Positions 6,843 to 15,454 of a stretch of DNA of 17,251 nt are shown piece after piece (the first letter of the stretch is position 1; every line of letters starts with the position of its first letter). Origin of the DNA: a bacterium (GTDB lineage: Bacteria > Bacillota > Clostridia > Oscillospirales > Acutalibacteraceae). The position numbers and the translations under genes are program-made. The stretch lies in NCBI GenBank assembly GCA_020626545.1, contig JAHKZS010000032.1, positions 1 to 17,251 on the forward strand. The letters run 5' to 3'. A model generated the notes under the pieces. That model did no database searches and had not been told where the DNA came from. It saw nothing but the letters and a program-made list of their open reading frames with translations.

Positions 6843-7704
6843 TATTGAACTTATAGAAAACGCTCTGTACGGCTATATACCGAAAGATCTGGTTTTCGAA
6901 AAGAATCTTGTAGACTCTATTGAGTACAGCCTTAAAGCCGGCGGTAAACGTATCCGTCCGAGATTAGTTCTCGAGTTCTCGAGGCTTTGCGGAGGCGGTG
7001 ATAAAGAGGCTTTGCCGTACGCTTGCGCGCTTGAAATGATTCATACTTATTCGCTTATCCACGACGATTTACCCTGTATGGACGACGACGATATGCGCCG
7101 CGGTAAACCGTCTAATCATAAAGTTTACGGAGAGGATATCGCGCTTTTAGCCGGTGACGCTCTCCAAAGCTTAGCTTTCGAGACTATGTCCAAAGCCGCT
7201 ATTACCGACAGCCGTTCGGCTTTAGCGGGAGTTAAGTGTATAAATATCTTGTCATCGTACTGCGGTACTGCCGGTATGGTGGGCGGACAGGTTATCGACC
7301 TTGAAAACGAAAACAAACAGGCTGATTTAGAGTCCGTAACCGAGTGTAACCGCAAAAAGACCGGCGCTCTTATAAAAGCCGCTTGCGAAATGGGTTGTAC
7401 TATAGCGGGCGCGGACGAAGAAAAGATACTCGCCGCCAGAAAGTACGGCGAAAATATAGGAATAGCTTTCCAGATTGTCGACGATATACTCGATGTAACT
7501 TCGTCCGACGAGGAACTCGGAAAGCCTGTCGGAAGCGACGCCGAAAATAATAAATCCACGTATGTATCGCTGCTCGGAATAGATGAGTGCAAATGTCGTG
7601 TGGACAAGTTAACCGCCGAAGCTATTGAATGTCTAAATGTTTTTGACGGAGATACTACCGCTCTTAAGGAGCTTTCTCTTAAACTTTCCGACAGAAAGAA
7701 ATAA
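6835..7704 (+). CDS. ispA: Polyprenyl synthase, probable farnesyl diphosphate synthase
   Basis: This 289-residue trans-prenyltransferase condenses isopentenyl diphosphate with allylic diphosphates, probably to farnesyl diphosphate, the precursor of undecaprenyl phosphate and quinones. It has GGKRIRP (36-42), the first aspartate-rich motif DDLPCMDDDDMRRG (77-90) with the two-residue insertion typical of bacterial farnesyl diphosphate synthases, GGQVIDL (150-156), and the second aspartate-rich motif FQIVDDILD (212-220). Product length is inferred from the first motif and from the genomic context next to dxs; a geranylgeranyl product cannot be excluded. AGAGGA (6821-6826) precedes the start by eight bases, inside xseB. 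Confidence 0.94.
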   Translation: MNDIELIENALYGYIPKDLVFEKNLVDSIEYSLKAGGKRIRPRLVLEFSRLCGGGDKEALPYACALEMIHTYSLIHDDLPCMDDDDMRRGKPSNHKVYGEDIALLAGDALQSLAFETMSKAAITDSRSALAGVKCINILSSYCGTAGMVGGQVIDLENENKQADLESVTECNRKKTGALIKAACEMGCTIAGADEEKILAARKYGENIGIAFQIVDDILDVTSSDEELGKPVGSDAENNKSTYVSLLGIDECKCRVDKLTAEAIECLNVFDGDTTALKELSLKLSDRKK

Positions 7705-7724
7705 TCAGTAAATGGGGTAGGATT

Positions 7725-9587
7725 ATGGAAAATAAGTACAGAATCCTTTCTACAATTAAATCACCAAAAGATATTAAAACTCTTTCCGATTCCGAGATAG
7801 AACAACTTTGCTCCGAGATACGAGAAAAGCTTATCGAGGTTGTATCCGTAAACGGCGGACATCTCGCTTCCAATCTTGGAATCGTAGAGCTCACTGTAGC
7901 GTTACATAAATGTTTTAACTGCCCTAAAGACAGCATTGTATGGGACGTAGGCCATCAAAGTTACGTACATAAAATGCTCACGGGCAGATTTGACAAGATA
8001 GATACCATCCGCCAAAAAGACGGTTTAGCCGGTTTCCCGAAACGCAGTGAAAGCGAATATGACGCCTTTAACGCGGGTCATTCGAGTACATCTATTTCAG
8101 CCGCTTTCGGTATCGCTAAAGCTAAACAGCTAAAAGGCGATAATTCCCACACTATCGCAATAATCGGCGACGGCTCTATGACCGGCGGACTGGCGTATGA
8201 GGGCTTAAATAACGCGGGAAGGTTTAAAAAGAACTTTATTGTTATTCTAAACGACAATAAAATGTCTATTTCAAATAACGTCGGCGCTATGGCTATGACC
8301 CTCTCACATATGAGAGTAAAGCCTACTTACCTTAGAATTAAACGCCGTACCGAAAAAATCCTCGCGCATATTCCGTTAATCGGAAATTTGTTCAGGAAAA
8401 TCTTAAGCCGAAGTAAATCGAAACTCAAAAACCTTATTTATAAAAACACTCTGTTCGATTATCTCGGCTACACATATTTAGGTCCTGTTGACGGACACGA
8501 TATGGAAGAACTTACAAACGCCCTCGAAGTCGCTAAAAAGTACAACAACTCCGTGCTTTTACACGTTGTAACCAAAAAGGGTAAAGGCTATGAGCCCGCC
8601 GAATCTCATCCTAAAGAGTTTCACGGTATAGGTAAATTTGATATAGACACCGGCGAGCCGCTTTCTAGTAAAAAAGGCTTTTCCTATATTTTCGGAAAAC
8701 ACCTTTGCGATATGGCGGCTAAGGATAAGAAAATCTGCGCTATTACAGCGGCTATGACGCTCGGAACCGGGTTGTCTAAGTTTAAGTCTAAATATAAAAA
8801 CAGATTCTTTGACGTCGGTATCGCCGAGGAACACGCCGTAACATTCGCTTGCGGACTTGCTACTAAGGGAATTATTCCGTTTTTCGCGGTTTATTCTACA
8901 TTTTTACAGCGAGGATTTGACCAACTTATCCACGATGCCGCAATTCAAAAACTCCACGTTGTTTTATGTATTGACCGCGCGGGAATAGTAGGTGACGACG
9001 GTGAAACCCACCAAGGTTTGTTCGACGTAAGTATGTTGAATACTATCCCCGAAACGACGATTTTCTCTCCTTGTTATTTTGACGAGCTTAAACATTCTAT
9101 GAACGCCGCGGCGTATATGTGCGACAGTCTTGTAGCCGTACGTTACCCGCGCGGCGGAGAACTTTACCGCCCTGAGGATTTCACTGTTTCGAGTATAGAT
9201 TTCGATTTGTACGGTGAAGAAAACGCTGATATATGTATCGTAACATACGGACGAATCTTCTCTTACGCGTGTAAGGCAATCGAACGACTAAAGCCTGAGG
9301 GAATAAACGTAAAGATAATTAAACTTAACCGAATTAAACCTATCGACTGTAAGGCTGTAAAAATTGCCTCCGAGTCTAAAAAGATATTCTTCTTCGAGGA
9401 ATCGCTTGTTGCGGGCGGTATCGGCGAGTCGTTCGGTTATGAACTTAAAAAGACAGGAAAGGATTTCTTCTATAAAATCCACGGAATAAAAGACGCCTTT
9501 GTGCGCCATGAAACCGTTGAGCAGGCTCTCGAGGAGTTTAAACTCGACGATAACGGAATGATAGAGGTTATTAAAGAATACTTATGA
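7725..9587 (+). CDS. dxs: 1-deoxy-D-xylulose-5-phosphate synthase
   Basis: Dxs is the thiamine-diphosphate enzyme that joins pyruvate and glyceraldehyde-3-phosphate in the first step of the MEP isoprenoid pathway. The 620-residue length is normal. Key elements are the conserved histidine in GGHLASN (H46), the thiamine-diphosphate motif GDGSMTGG (148-155) with NDNKMSIS (176-183), DGHD (256-259), the glutamate pair in IAEEHA (366-371), and DRAGIVGDDGETHQG (417-431). A transketolase C-terminal domain follows to the end. A lysine/arginine-rich linker at about 203-240 is typical for clostridial Dxs. Supply of precursor for IspA immediately upstream is the obvious link. The start follows GGGG (7714-7717) by seven bases; the 3' end overlaps tlyA as ATGA. 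Confidence 0.97.
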   Translation: MENKYRILSTIKSPKDIKTLSDSEIEQLCSEIREKLIEVVSVNGGHLASNLGIVELTVALHKCFNCPKDSIVWDVGHQSYVHKMLTGRFDKIDTIRQKDGLAGFPKRSESEYDAFNAGHSSTSISAAFGIAKAKQLKGDNSHTIAIIGDGSMTGGLAYEGLNNAGRFKKNFIVILNDNKMSISNNVGAMAMTLSHMRVKPTYLRIKRRTEKILAHIPLIGNLFRKILSRSKSKLKNLIYKNTLFDYLGYTYLGPVDGHDMEELTNALEVAKKYNNSVLLHVVTKKGKGYEPAESHPKEFHGIGKFDIDTGEPLSSKKGFSYIFGKHLCDMAAKDKKICAITAAMTLGTGLSKFKSKYKNRFFDVGIAEEHAVTFACGLATKGIIPFFAVYSTFLQRGFDQLIHDAAIQKLHVVLCIDRAGIVGDDGETHQGLFDVSMLNTIPETTIFSPCYFDELKHSMNAAAYMCDSLVAVRYPRGGELYRPEDFTVSSIDFDLYGEENADICIVTYGRIFSYACKAIERLKPEGINVKIIKLNRIKPIDCKAVKIASESKKIFFFEESLVAGGIGESFGYELKKTGKDFFYKIHGIKDAFVRHETVEQALEEFKLDDNGMIEVIKEYL

Positions 9588-10387
9588 AAAAACGCTTAGA
9601 CGTTCTGGTATATGAAAAAGGCTTTACCGACAGCCGCGAAAAAGCCAAAGCCGTTATTATGGCGGGCGAAATTTATGTCGATAACCAAAAAGCCGATAAA
9701 TGCGGACAATCCTACGACGAAAACGCAAATATAGAGTTTCGCGGTAAAGCTCCGAAATACGTAAGCCGAGGCGGGCTGAAACTCGAAAAAGCGATAAATA
9801 ATTTTAATCTCGATTTAACCGGTAAGATTACTATGGACATCGGCGCCTCTACCGGAGGCTTTACCGATTGTATGCTCCAAAACGGCGCTAAAAAGGTCTA
9901 CTCTATAGATGTAGGGTATGGACAGCTCGCTTGGAAACTTCGTAATGACGAGCGCGTAGTTAACCTTGAGCGAACCAATATGCGTAAGGTTACGCGTGAG
10001 CAAGTTACCGATGATATAGACTTTTTCTCAATAGACGTAAGCTTTATATCCCTGAAGCTTTTACTTCCTGTAGCTAGGGAGCTTCTTTCCGAAAACGCCG
10101 AGGCCGTATGTCTGATTAAACCTCAGTTTGAGGCGGGCAGGGAAAAGGTCGGTAAAAAAGGAGTAGTTCGAGATCCATTGGTACATATTGAGGTTGTCGA
10201 GAATATTTATAATTTTTGCCTTGAAAACGGCTTCAGTGTTCTGAATCTCGATTACTCGCCGATTAAAGGACCCGAGGGCAATATCGAGTATTTGATCCAT
10301 ATAAAAAAATCCGATAAACCTAAGTCTTACACTGATATAACTCCCGAAACACTAGTTAATAATTCCCACCACGAATTAGATAAATAG
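9584..10387 (+). CDS. tlyA: TlyA-family rRNA 2'-O-methyltransferase (S4 + FtsJ domains)
   Basis: TlyA (YqxC) family proteins use S-adenosylmethionine to methylate ribose hydroxyls of 16S and/or 23S rRNA. The 267-residue product has an N-terminal S4 RNA-binding domain (about 3-60, starting KKRLDVLVYEKG), then SRGGLKL (61-67) and a Rossmann methyltransferase domain. The cofactor motif is DIGASTGG (85-92). The likely K-D-K-E catalytic set is K66, D151 (in SIDVSF), K179 (in LIKPQFE) and E235 (in NIEYLIH). The last 25 residues are polar and probably flexible. It shares an ATGA with dxs, a sign of tight coupling; the dxs-tlyA pair is common in Firmicutes. Old annotations call this family haemolysin, but the visible motifs indicate a methyltransferase. 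Confidence 0.94.
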   Translation: MKKRLDVLVYEKGFTDSREKAKAVIMAGEIYVDNQKADKCGQSYDENANIEFRGKAPKYVSRGGLKLEKAINNFNLDLTGKITMDIGASTGGFTDCMLQNGAKKVYSIDVGYGQLAWKLRNDERVVNLERTNMRKVTREQVTDDIDFFSIDVSFISLKLLLPVARELLSENAEAVCLIKPQFEAGREKVGKKGVVRDPLVHIEVVENIYNFCLENGFSVLNLDYSPIKGPEGNIEYLIHIKKSDKPKSYTDITPETLVNNSHHELDK

Positions 10388-10395
10388 GTGATTAT

Positions 10396-11265
10396 ATGAA
10401 AATCGCGTTAATTGTAAATACCGATAAACAAAAAGCTGTTAACTGCGCTGCCGAAATCGCTGAGCTTTTTATAAATAATAACGCCGAAGTTATCACGCTC
10501 GAGAAGTTTAGCGGCTGCGGAGAATTAGCCGGAAATAAAGATATTATTACAGTTAGCTCTTATGATGATTTGTTCAAAAACTGTGATATAGCTGTTACAG
10601 TAGGCGGCGACGGAACTATTATCCACAGCGCGAAATACGCAGCTAAATACGATAAAGAGATGATCGGCGTTAATGTCGGACGACTGGGCTTTGCCGCTGA
10701 AGTTGAACCCGATAATATCAGCGACCTTTTACGTATCTTAAACGGAGATTATTCGATAAATAAGCGGATGTTGCTTGATGTTACTATTACTCATAGCGAC
10801 AACTCCGTTGAAAGCTTTTTAGCTGTAAACGACGCTACAGTAGCGAGAGGAAGTCTGTCGAGGATAATCGACGTTTCCGTTTCTCTCGACAATTCTCCCA
10901 TATCCGAATATCACGCGGACGGTATTTTATATTCAACTCCGACAGGTTCAACAGCCTACGCGCTTTCCGCCGGCGGACCTGTAATATATCCCGAGATGGA
11001 ATGTATACTGCTTACACCTATTTGTCCGCACTCTCTTATCTCAAGGTCAGTGTTATTCGACGGAAACTCCGTTTTAAATACAACAGTTAAAATGAGGGAT
11101 AATACTCCCGCGGTATTGTCCGTTGATGGAGAAATAAATGTTGAAATAAAATCAACCGATACTATTACTATAAAAAAATCGAAAGAGAATTTAAAGCTGA
11201 TTAAATTATATGACAGAAACTTCTACCAGCTTCTTAACGAAAAACTGAAAGAGAGAAAATCCTAA
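10396..11265 (+). CDS. nadK: NAD kinase (ATP/polyphosphate-dependent)
   Basis: NAD kinase makes NADP from NAD and is the only route to NADP in most bacteria. The 289-residue protein shows the GGDGT motif (70-74) whose aspartate is catalytic, GVNVGRLGF (91-99), the NAD-binding NDATVARG (145-152), HADGILYSTPTGSTAYALSA (173-192) and PICPHSL (208-214). It starts eight bases after tlyA with GGTGAT as ribosome site. Its stop overlaps the argR start by one base (TAATG). Placement between tlyA and argR is common in Clostridia. NADPH supply suits the neighbouring MEP pathway and MurB, though that link is inference. Confidence 0.96.
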   Translation: MKIALIVNTDKQKAVNCAAEIAELFINNNAEVITLEKFSGCGELAGNKDIITVSSYDDLFKNCDIAVTVGGDGTIIHSAKYAAKYDKEMIGVNVGRLGFAAEVEPDNISDLLRILNGDYSINKRMLLDVTITHSDNSVESFLAVNDATVARGSLSRIIDVSVSLDNSPISEYHADGILYSTPTGSTAYALSAGGPVIYPEMECILLTPICPHSLISRSVLFDGNSVLNTTVKMRDNTPAVLSVDGEINVEIKSTDTITIKKSKENLKLIKLYDRNFYQLLNEKLKERKS

Positions 11266-11711
11266 TGAAAACCAGACGACACGCAATGATACTTGAAATT
11301 ATTAATGAAGTCCCCGTAGAAACTCAGGAGGAGCTGTTAAACCGTTTAAAAGAAAATGGATTTAACGTAACTCAGGCTACGGTATCAAGAGATATTAAGG
11401 AGCTCAGGCTTCTTAAATCGCTGTCTCCCGACGGAAAGTACCGCTACACTTCTATAAAGAAATCCACTTCGGATTTACAGGGGAATATCCGCAATTTCTT
11501 TAATAATTCCGTAATAATGGTAAAATCCGCACAGAATATGGTCGTTATAAAAACTATGGCGGGTATGGCTAACGCCCTTTGCGCTTCTATAGACAGTATG
11601 GATTTTGACGGGCTTATAGGCACTATCGCGGGCGATGACACAATTTTTATCGTGTGTTCCGATAACGAAGTCGCTACTAAGCTTGTAATAGATTTAAAAA
11701 AGTTTTTATAA
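11265..11711 (+). CDS. argR: Arginine repressor ArgR/AhrC
   Basis: ArgR is a hexameric regulator that binds operator DNA when arginine is present, repressing biosynthesis and activating catabolism. The 148-residue protein has the N-terminal winged helix with the recognition-helix segment TQATVSRDIKEL (36-47). It has the C-terminal oligomerisation and arginine-binding domain ending in GTIAGDDT (119-126), where the aspartate pair contacts arginine. Length and motifs are normal. The start overlaps the nadK stop by one base. No arginine genes or clear ARG boxes lie nearby, so it probably acts in trans, as in the equivalent Bacillus locus next to recN. Confidence 0.95.
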   Translation: MKTRRHAMILEIINEVPVETQEELLNRLKENGFNVTQATVSRDIKELRLLKSLSPDGKYRYTSIKKSTSDLQGNIRNFFNNSVIMVKSAQNMVVIKTMAGMANALCASIDSMDFDGLIGTIAGDDTIFIVCSDNEVATKLVIDLKKFL

Positions 11712-11720
11712 AGGAAATTT

Positions 11721-13382
11721 ATGCTTAATTCATTATATATCGAGAATATCGCGGTTATCGAAAAAACAGATATAGAGTTTTACAATGGATTAAATATTCT
11801 TACAGGCGAAACAGGCGCGGGTAAGAGTATTGTTATTGACGCTATTAACGCTATTTTGGGTAAACGTACCAGCCGTGACCTAATAAGAAACGGTTCCGAA
11901 ACCGCTACTGTTTACGCGTCTTTTTCTAATGTAAACGATATTGTTAAATCTAAACTTTCTGAAAACGGATATTCTCTCGAGGATGACGAGCTTATTATAA
12001 GCCGTACTATGTCGCTTGCGGGTAAGAATAATTGCCGTATAAACGGTCGTCCCGCGAATGTTTCTTTTTTAAAGGAACTCGGACTTAATTTAATAAATAT
12101 CCACGGACAGCACGAAAGCTACGAGCTTTTCTCTCCTGAAACCCACATTAATTATATTGACAACCTCGCTTCTAACGGCGGTTTATTAAGCGAATATAAA
12201 TCCGCGTATAAACTCTATAAATCGCTTAAAAAAGAACTTAACGACTTCCTTAAAAGCGAAACAAACCGCGAGCAGCGGATTGACGTTTTATCCTATCAGG
12301 TAGAGGAAATCGAAAACGCTGATATAAAAGTCGGCGAAATTGAGGAGCTAAACGATGAAAGACGATTTCTTATGAATGTCGAAAAAGTTACCTCTCAGCT
12401 CCATAAGGCAAAGAATTCACTTGAGGGAAATTCCGCTTCGGGCATAATTGATTCACTTGATGATGTTGTAACTTCTATGCAGAAGGCTTCGGATTTAAAC
12501 CCTTCGCTCGAGGAGCTATTTAACCGTTTTAACGACTTGTACTACGAGCTTCAGGACTGCTCAAACGAGCTTTCCGACTCGCTTGATGAGATTGAAGCCA
12601 ATCCCTACAGGCTTGAAGAAATAGAGGAGAGGCTCGATTTATTAAATAAGCTCTCTCGTAAATACGGCAGTGATGAAGAAGAAATACTAAAGTTTTTATC
12701 CGACGCTAAAGCCGAACTCGATAAGCTTCTTAAATTCGACGAAAACGCTAACGAACTAAAAGATAAATGCGATAAAGCCGAGGCGGAGGCTAAGAAAATT
12801 GCCGATAAACTCACTCTATCCAGAAAAAATACCGCGGTTGAGTTTGAACGCCGTGTAAAAGAAGAAATGGTTTTTCTCGATATGCCTAATGTTGAGATTA
12901 TAGTTTCTCAGACCGCCTGCGGACTTACCGATAACGGACAGGATAATATCGAAATCCTAATCTCCGCTAACCCGGGCGAAGCTCCAAAATCTGTCTCAAA
13001 AATCGCCTCGGGCGGCGAGCTTTCTAGAATGATGCTCGCCATTAAAACGGTACTCGCTTCATCCGATTTAATCGACACGCTTATTTTCGACGAAGTCGAT
13101 ACAGGAGTTTCGGGCTCAGCCGCTCAGAAGGTCGGACTTAAACTAAAGGAAGTATCTAAATCGCGCCAGGTACTCTGCGTAACTCATCAGGCTCAGATTG
13201 CGGCTTTAGCCGACAACCACTTCCTTATCTCAAAAGCAGTTAAAAATAACCGAACTTTTACTGATATTAAATTGCTCGATTATGACGGACGGCTTAAAGA
13301 ACTCGCGAGAATTATCGGCGGAGTTGAAATTACCGATACAGCGCTTGCTCACGCCGAAGAACTTATGAATTATAATAATTGA
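11721..13382 (+). CDS. recN: DNA repair protein RecN
   Basis: RecN is an SMC-like ATPase recruited early to double-strand breaks, where it helps tether DNA ends for RecA-dependent repair. The 553-residue product has the N-terminal ATPase lobe with Walker A GETGAGKS (29-36) and INIHGQHESYELF near 131-143. A long coiled-coil region (about 155-375) rich in glutamate, leucine and lysine follows. The C-terminal lobe has the ABC signature ASGGELSRM (429-437) and Walker B TLIFDEVDTG (453-462). AAGGA (11711-11715) lies five bases before the start. The argR-recN adjacency is classical in Firmicutes, but the usual next genes spoIVB and spo0A are absent and recJ follows. No LexA-like box was noticed upstream. 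Confidence 0.96.
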   Translation: MLNSLYIENIAVIEKTDIEFYNGLNILTGETGAGKSIVIDAINAILGKRTSRDLIRNGSETATVYASFSNVNDIVKSKLSENGYSLEDDELIISRTMSLAGKNNCRINGRPANVSFLKELGLNLINIHGQHESYELFSPETHINYIDNLASNGGLLSEYKSAYKLYKSLKKELNDFLKSETNREQRIDVLSYQVEEIENADIKVGEIEELNDERRFLMNVEKVTSQLHKAKNSLEGNSASGIIDSLDDVVTSMQKASDLNPSLEELFNRFNDLYYELQDCSNELSDSLDEIEANPYRLEEIEERLDLLNKLSRKYGSDEEEILKFLSDAKAELDKLLKFDENANELKDKCDKAEAEAKKIADKLTLSRKNTAVEFERRVKEEMVFLDMPNVEIIVSQTACGLTDNGQDNIEILISANPGEAPKSVSKIASGGELSRMMLAIKTVLASSDLIDTLIFDEVDTGVSGSAAQKVGLKLKEVSKSRQVLCVTHQAQIAALADNHFLISKAVKNNRTFTDIKLLDYDGRLKELARIIGGVEITDTALAHAEELMNYNN

Positions 13383-13399
13383 AAGGTTAATGAAAAATA

Positions 13400-15454
13400 A
13401 TGAAACAATGGTCAATCGCAAAACTGAATAAAGCTAACGCAAAGACCATTTCCGAAAGATATGAACTCCCTCCGATTATCGCTACTCTGCTTGATATAAG
13501 AGGTATTGTTACCGAAAAAGATATTAATAACTTCCTCTTTGACGAGAGCGGTATAGACGATCCTTTTGAGATAAAGGATATGGATAAAGCGGCGGAAAGA
13601 GTAAAAAAAGCTATAGAAAACGGCGAAAAAATCTGCGTTTACGGTGATTATGACGCCGACGGCGTAACCTCGACAGCGTTATTATACTCCTACCTTGAAA
13701 CTATAGGAGCGGATGTTATGTTCTATATTCCGAGCCGTGAATCCGAGGGATACGGAATGAATATCTCCGCTATGGATACGCTTAAAGAAAAGAATATCGA
13801 CCTTATTATTACAGTCGATAACGGTATTTCCGCTGTGGAGGAAATTGAGTACGCCGATTCTTTGGGCATTGATACTGTAGTAACCGACCATCATATGCCC
13901 GGCGATAAGCTTCCGAACGCGGTAGCTGTAGTTGATATGCACCGAAGCGACTGTAAAAGCCGTTTCAAAACTATCTCCGGTGTAGGAGTAGCGTTTAAGC
14001 TTGTAATGGCTATTGAGGGCGAATACGCCGATGTAGAAATGCTGCTCGATAATTACTCTGACTTGCTTTCTATCGGTACTATCGGCGATATAATGCCTCT
14101 TGTTGACGAAAATCGTGTATTTGTTAAAAACGGTTTAAAGCATATAAATAACGGCGATCGCCTCGGAGTAGCCTCGCTTGTGGAACATGCAGGACTTTCC
14201 GGAAAAGATATAACCGCCGGTAATGTTTCGTTCGGTATTGTACCTCGTATAAACGCAGCGGGACGTTTAGGCCAGTCGGATGATTGCGTTAATATGCTTG
14301 TTACCGATGACATCGAAACCGCTGACAAAATCGCTCTTAAACTTAGCGACGATAATACCGAGCGTCAACGAATCGAGAAAGAAATTCTTGATAAAATAAA
14401 TATACTGATTGCTAAAAATCCCGCGTTAGTCCAAGATAAAGTCCTTATAATCAGCGGAAAAGATTGGCACCAGGGCGTAATCGGTATAGTAAGCTCGCGT
14501 TTAAAGGAGATCTACGGTAAACCCTGTATAGTTATTTCCGAAAATGACGGAATATGTAAGGGTTCGGGAAGAAGCGTCGAGGGATTCGACTTATGGGAAG
14601 CTGTATGCGCCAGCAGTGAAGCTCTCGATCATTTCGGCGGACATCCTATGGCTGTAGGCTTAGGGCTTAAAGCGGATAAAATAGACGAATTCAGAAAAGA
14701 TATTAACGAGTACGCCTCTAGAAAAGGCGAAATGCCTTATGATAATCTTAAAATTGATTGTAAACTCAATCCCGCTTATATTGATGTTGAACTCGCTAAA
14801 TCTTTAACTTATATGCAGCCTTTCGGAGCGGGTAATCCTACTCCTGTTTTCGCTATTTCTAATCTTAGAATTAAAAATATTACCCCTCTTTCTAATAATA
14901 AACATATAAAAATATCGTTTATAAACGGTAATACTCATATCCAGGCACTTAAGTTCTTTTGCTCGACAAATGATTTCCACTACAATATAGGTGATACTGT
15001 TGATATTGCGGTAACGCTGGATGTGAATGTTTATAAAAATAATGAATCGCTTTCAATGATTTTGAAAGATATAAAATTCTCCGATGTTGAGTATAAAGAT
15101 TATATAGACAGTCTTCGAATTTACGAGAGCTTTTGCTCCGGAGAAACTGTCGATAATAATAAACTTAAATCCATTATTCCCGTTAGAAACGACTTCGCTC
15201 TTGTATATAGATATTTAAAGCAAGATAAAAATCTTTTAAATATTTCGCTTGATATTATTGTACATAAGCTTTCCGGCCGTGTAAGCTACGGTAAGCTTAA
15301 AGTTATTCTCGAAGCTATGAACGAGCTCGGGCTTATCGCGATTTATGAGGATATGTATAAATTACAGATTAAAATTCTCGAGGTTAATTCTAAGGTTAAT
15401 CTTGAGGAGGCTTCAATTATAAAAGCATTAAAGGAGGTGTACCGAGATGGGTAA
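13400..15454 (+). CDS. recJ: Single-stranded-DNA-specific exonuclease RecJ
   Basis: RecJ degrades single-stranded DNA 5' to 3' in recombination and repair. The 684-residue protein carries the DHH catalytic core: DYDADG (83-88), the aspartate in VDNG (139-142), the DHH triad (163-165), and INAAGRLG (284-291). The DHHA1 domain includes DWHQGVIGIV (355-364), GSGRSVEGFDL (388-398) and HFGGHPMAVG (411-420). An OB-fold-like region spans about 450-560. A C-terminal part (about 570-684) resembles the extra domain of Firmicute RecJ and may be winged-helix; that is inference. The assigned start has only a distant AAAGG (13382-13386). A closer out-of-frame ATG at 13390 opens a 13-codon frame. It lies 17 bases after recN and overlaps the next gene by eight bases. 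Confidence 0.96.
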   Translation: MKQWSIAKLNKANAKTISERYELPPIIATLLDIRGIVTEKDINNFLFDESGIDDPFEIKDMDKAAERVKKAIENGEKICVYGDYDADGVTSTALLYSYLETIGADVMFYIPSRESEGYGMNISAMDTLKEKNIDLIITVDNGISAVEEIEYADSLGIDTVVTDHHMPGDKLPNAVAVVDMHRSDCKSRFKTISGVGVAFKLVMAIEGEYADVEMLLDNYSDLLSIGTIGDIMPLVDENRVFVKNGLKHINNGDRLGVASLVEHAGLSGKDITAGNVSFGIVPRINAAGRLGQSDDCVNMLVTDDIETADKIALKLSDDNTERQRIEKEILDKINILIAKNPALVQDKVLIISGKDWHQGVIGIVSSRLKEIYGKPCIVISENDGICKGSGRSVEGFDLWEAVCASSEALDHFGGHPMAVGLGLKADKIDEFRKDINEYASRKGEMPYDNLKIDCKLNPAYIDVELAKSLTYMQPFGAGNPTPVFAISNLRIKNITPLSNNKHIKISFINGNTHIQALKFFCSTNDFHYNIGDTVDIAVTLDVNVYKNNESLSMILKDIKFSDVEYKDYIDSLRIYESFCSGETVDNNKLKSIIPVRNDFALVYRYLKQDKNLLNISLDIIVHKLSGRVSYGKLKVILEAMNELGLIAIYEDMYKLQIKILEVNSKVNLEEASIIKALKEVYRDG
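15431..15439 (+). promoter_or_regulatory. Near-perfect ribosome binding site for the rel gene, inside recJ
   Basis: AAGGAGGTG lies within the last codons of recJ, with nine bases between GGAGG and the rel ATG at 15447. It fixes the start of the Rel protein and suggests strong independent translation initiation despite the overlap with recJ. Confidence 0.85.

Noticed and set aside
7125..7936. Antisense frames over ispA and the start of dxs (160 and 85 residues)
   Set aside because: They are serine- and isoleucine-rich translations typical of reverse-complemented coding DNA, opposite intact enzymes.
11700..11745. ARG box or LexA box near the argR-recN junction
   Set aside because: Only short AT-rich partial similarities are seen; no dyad matching either consensus could be found.
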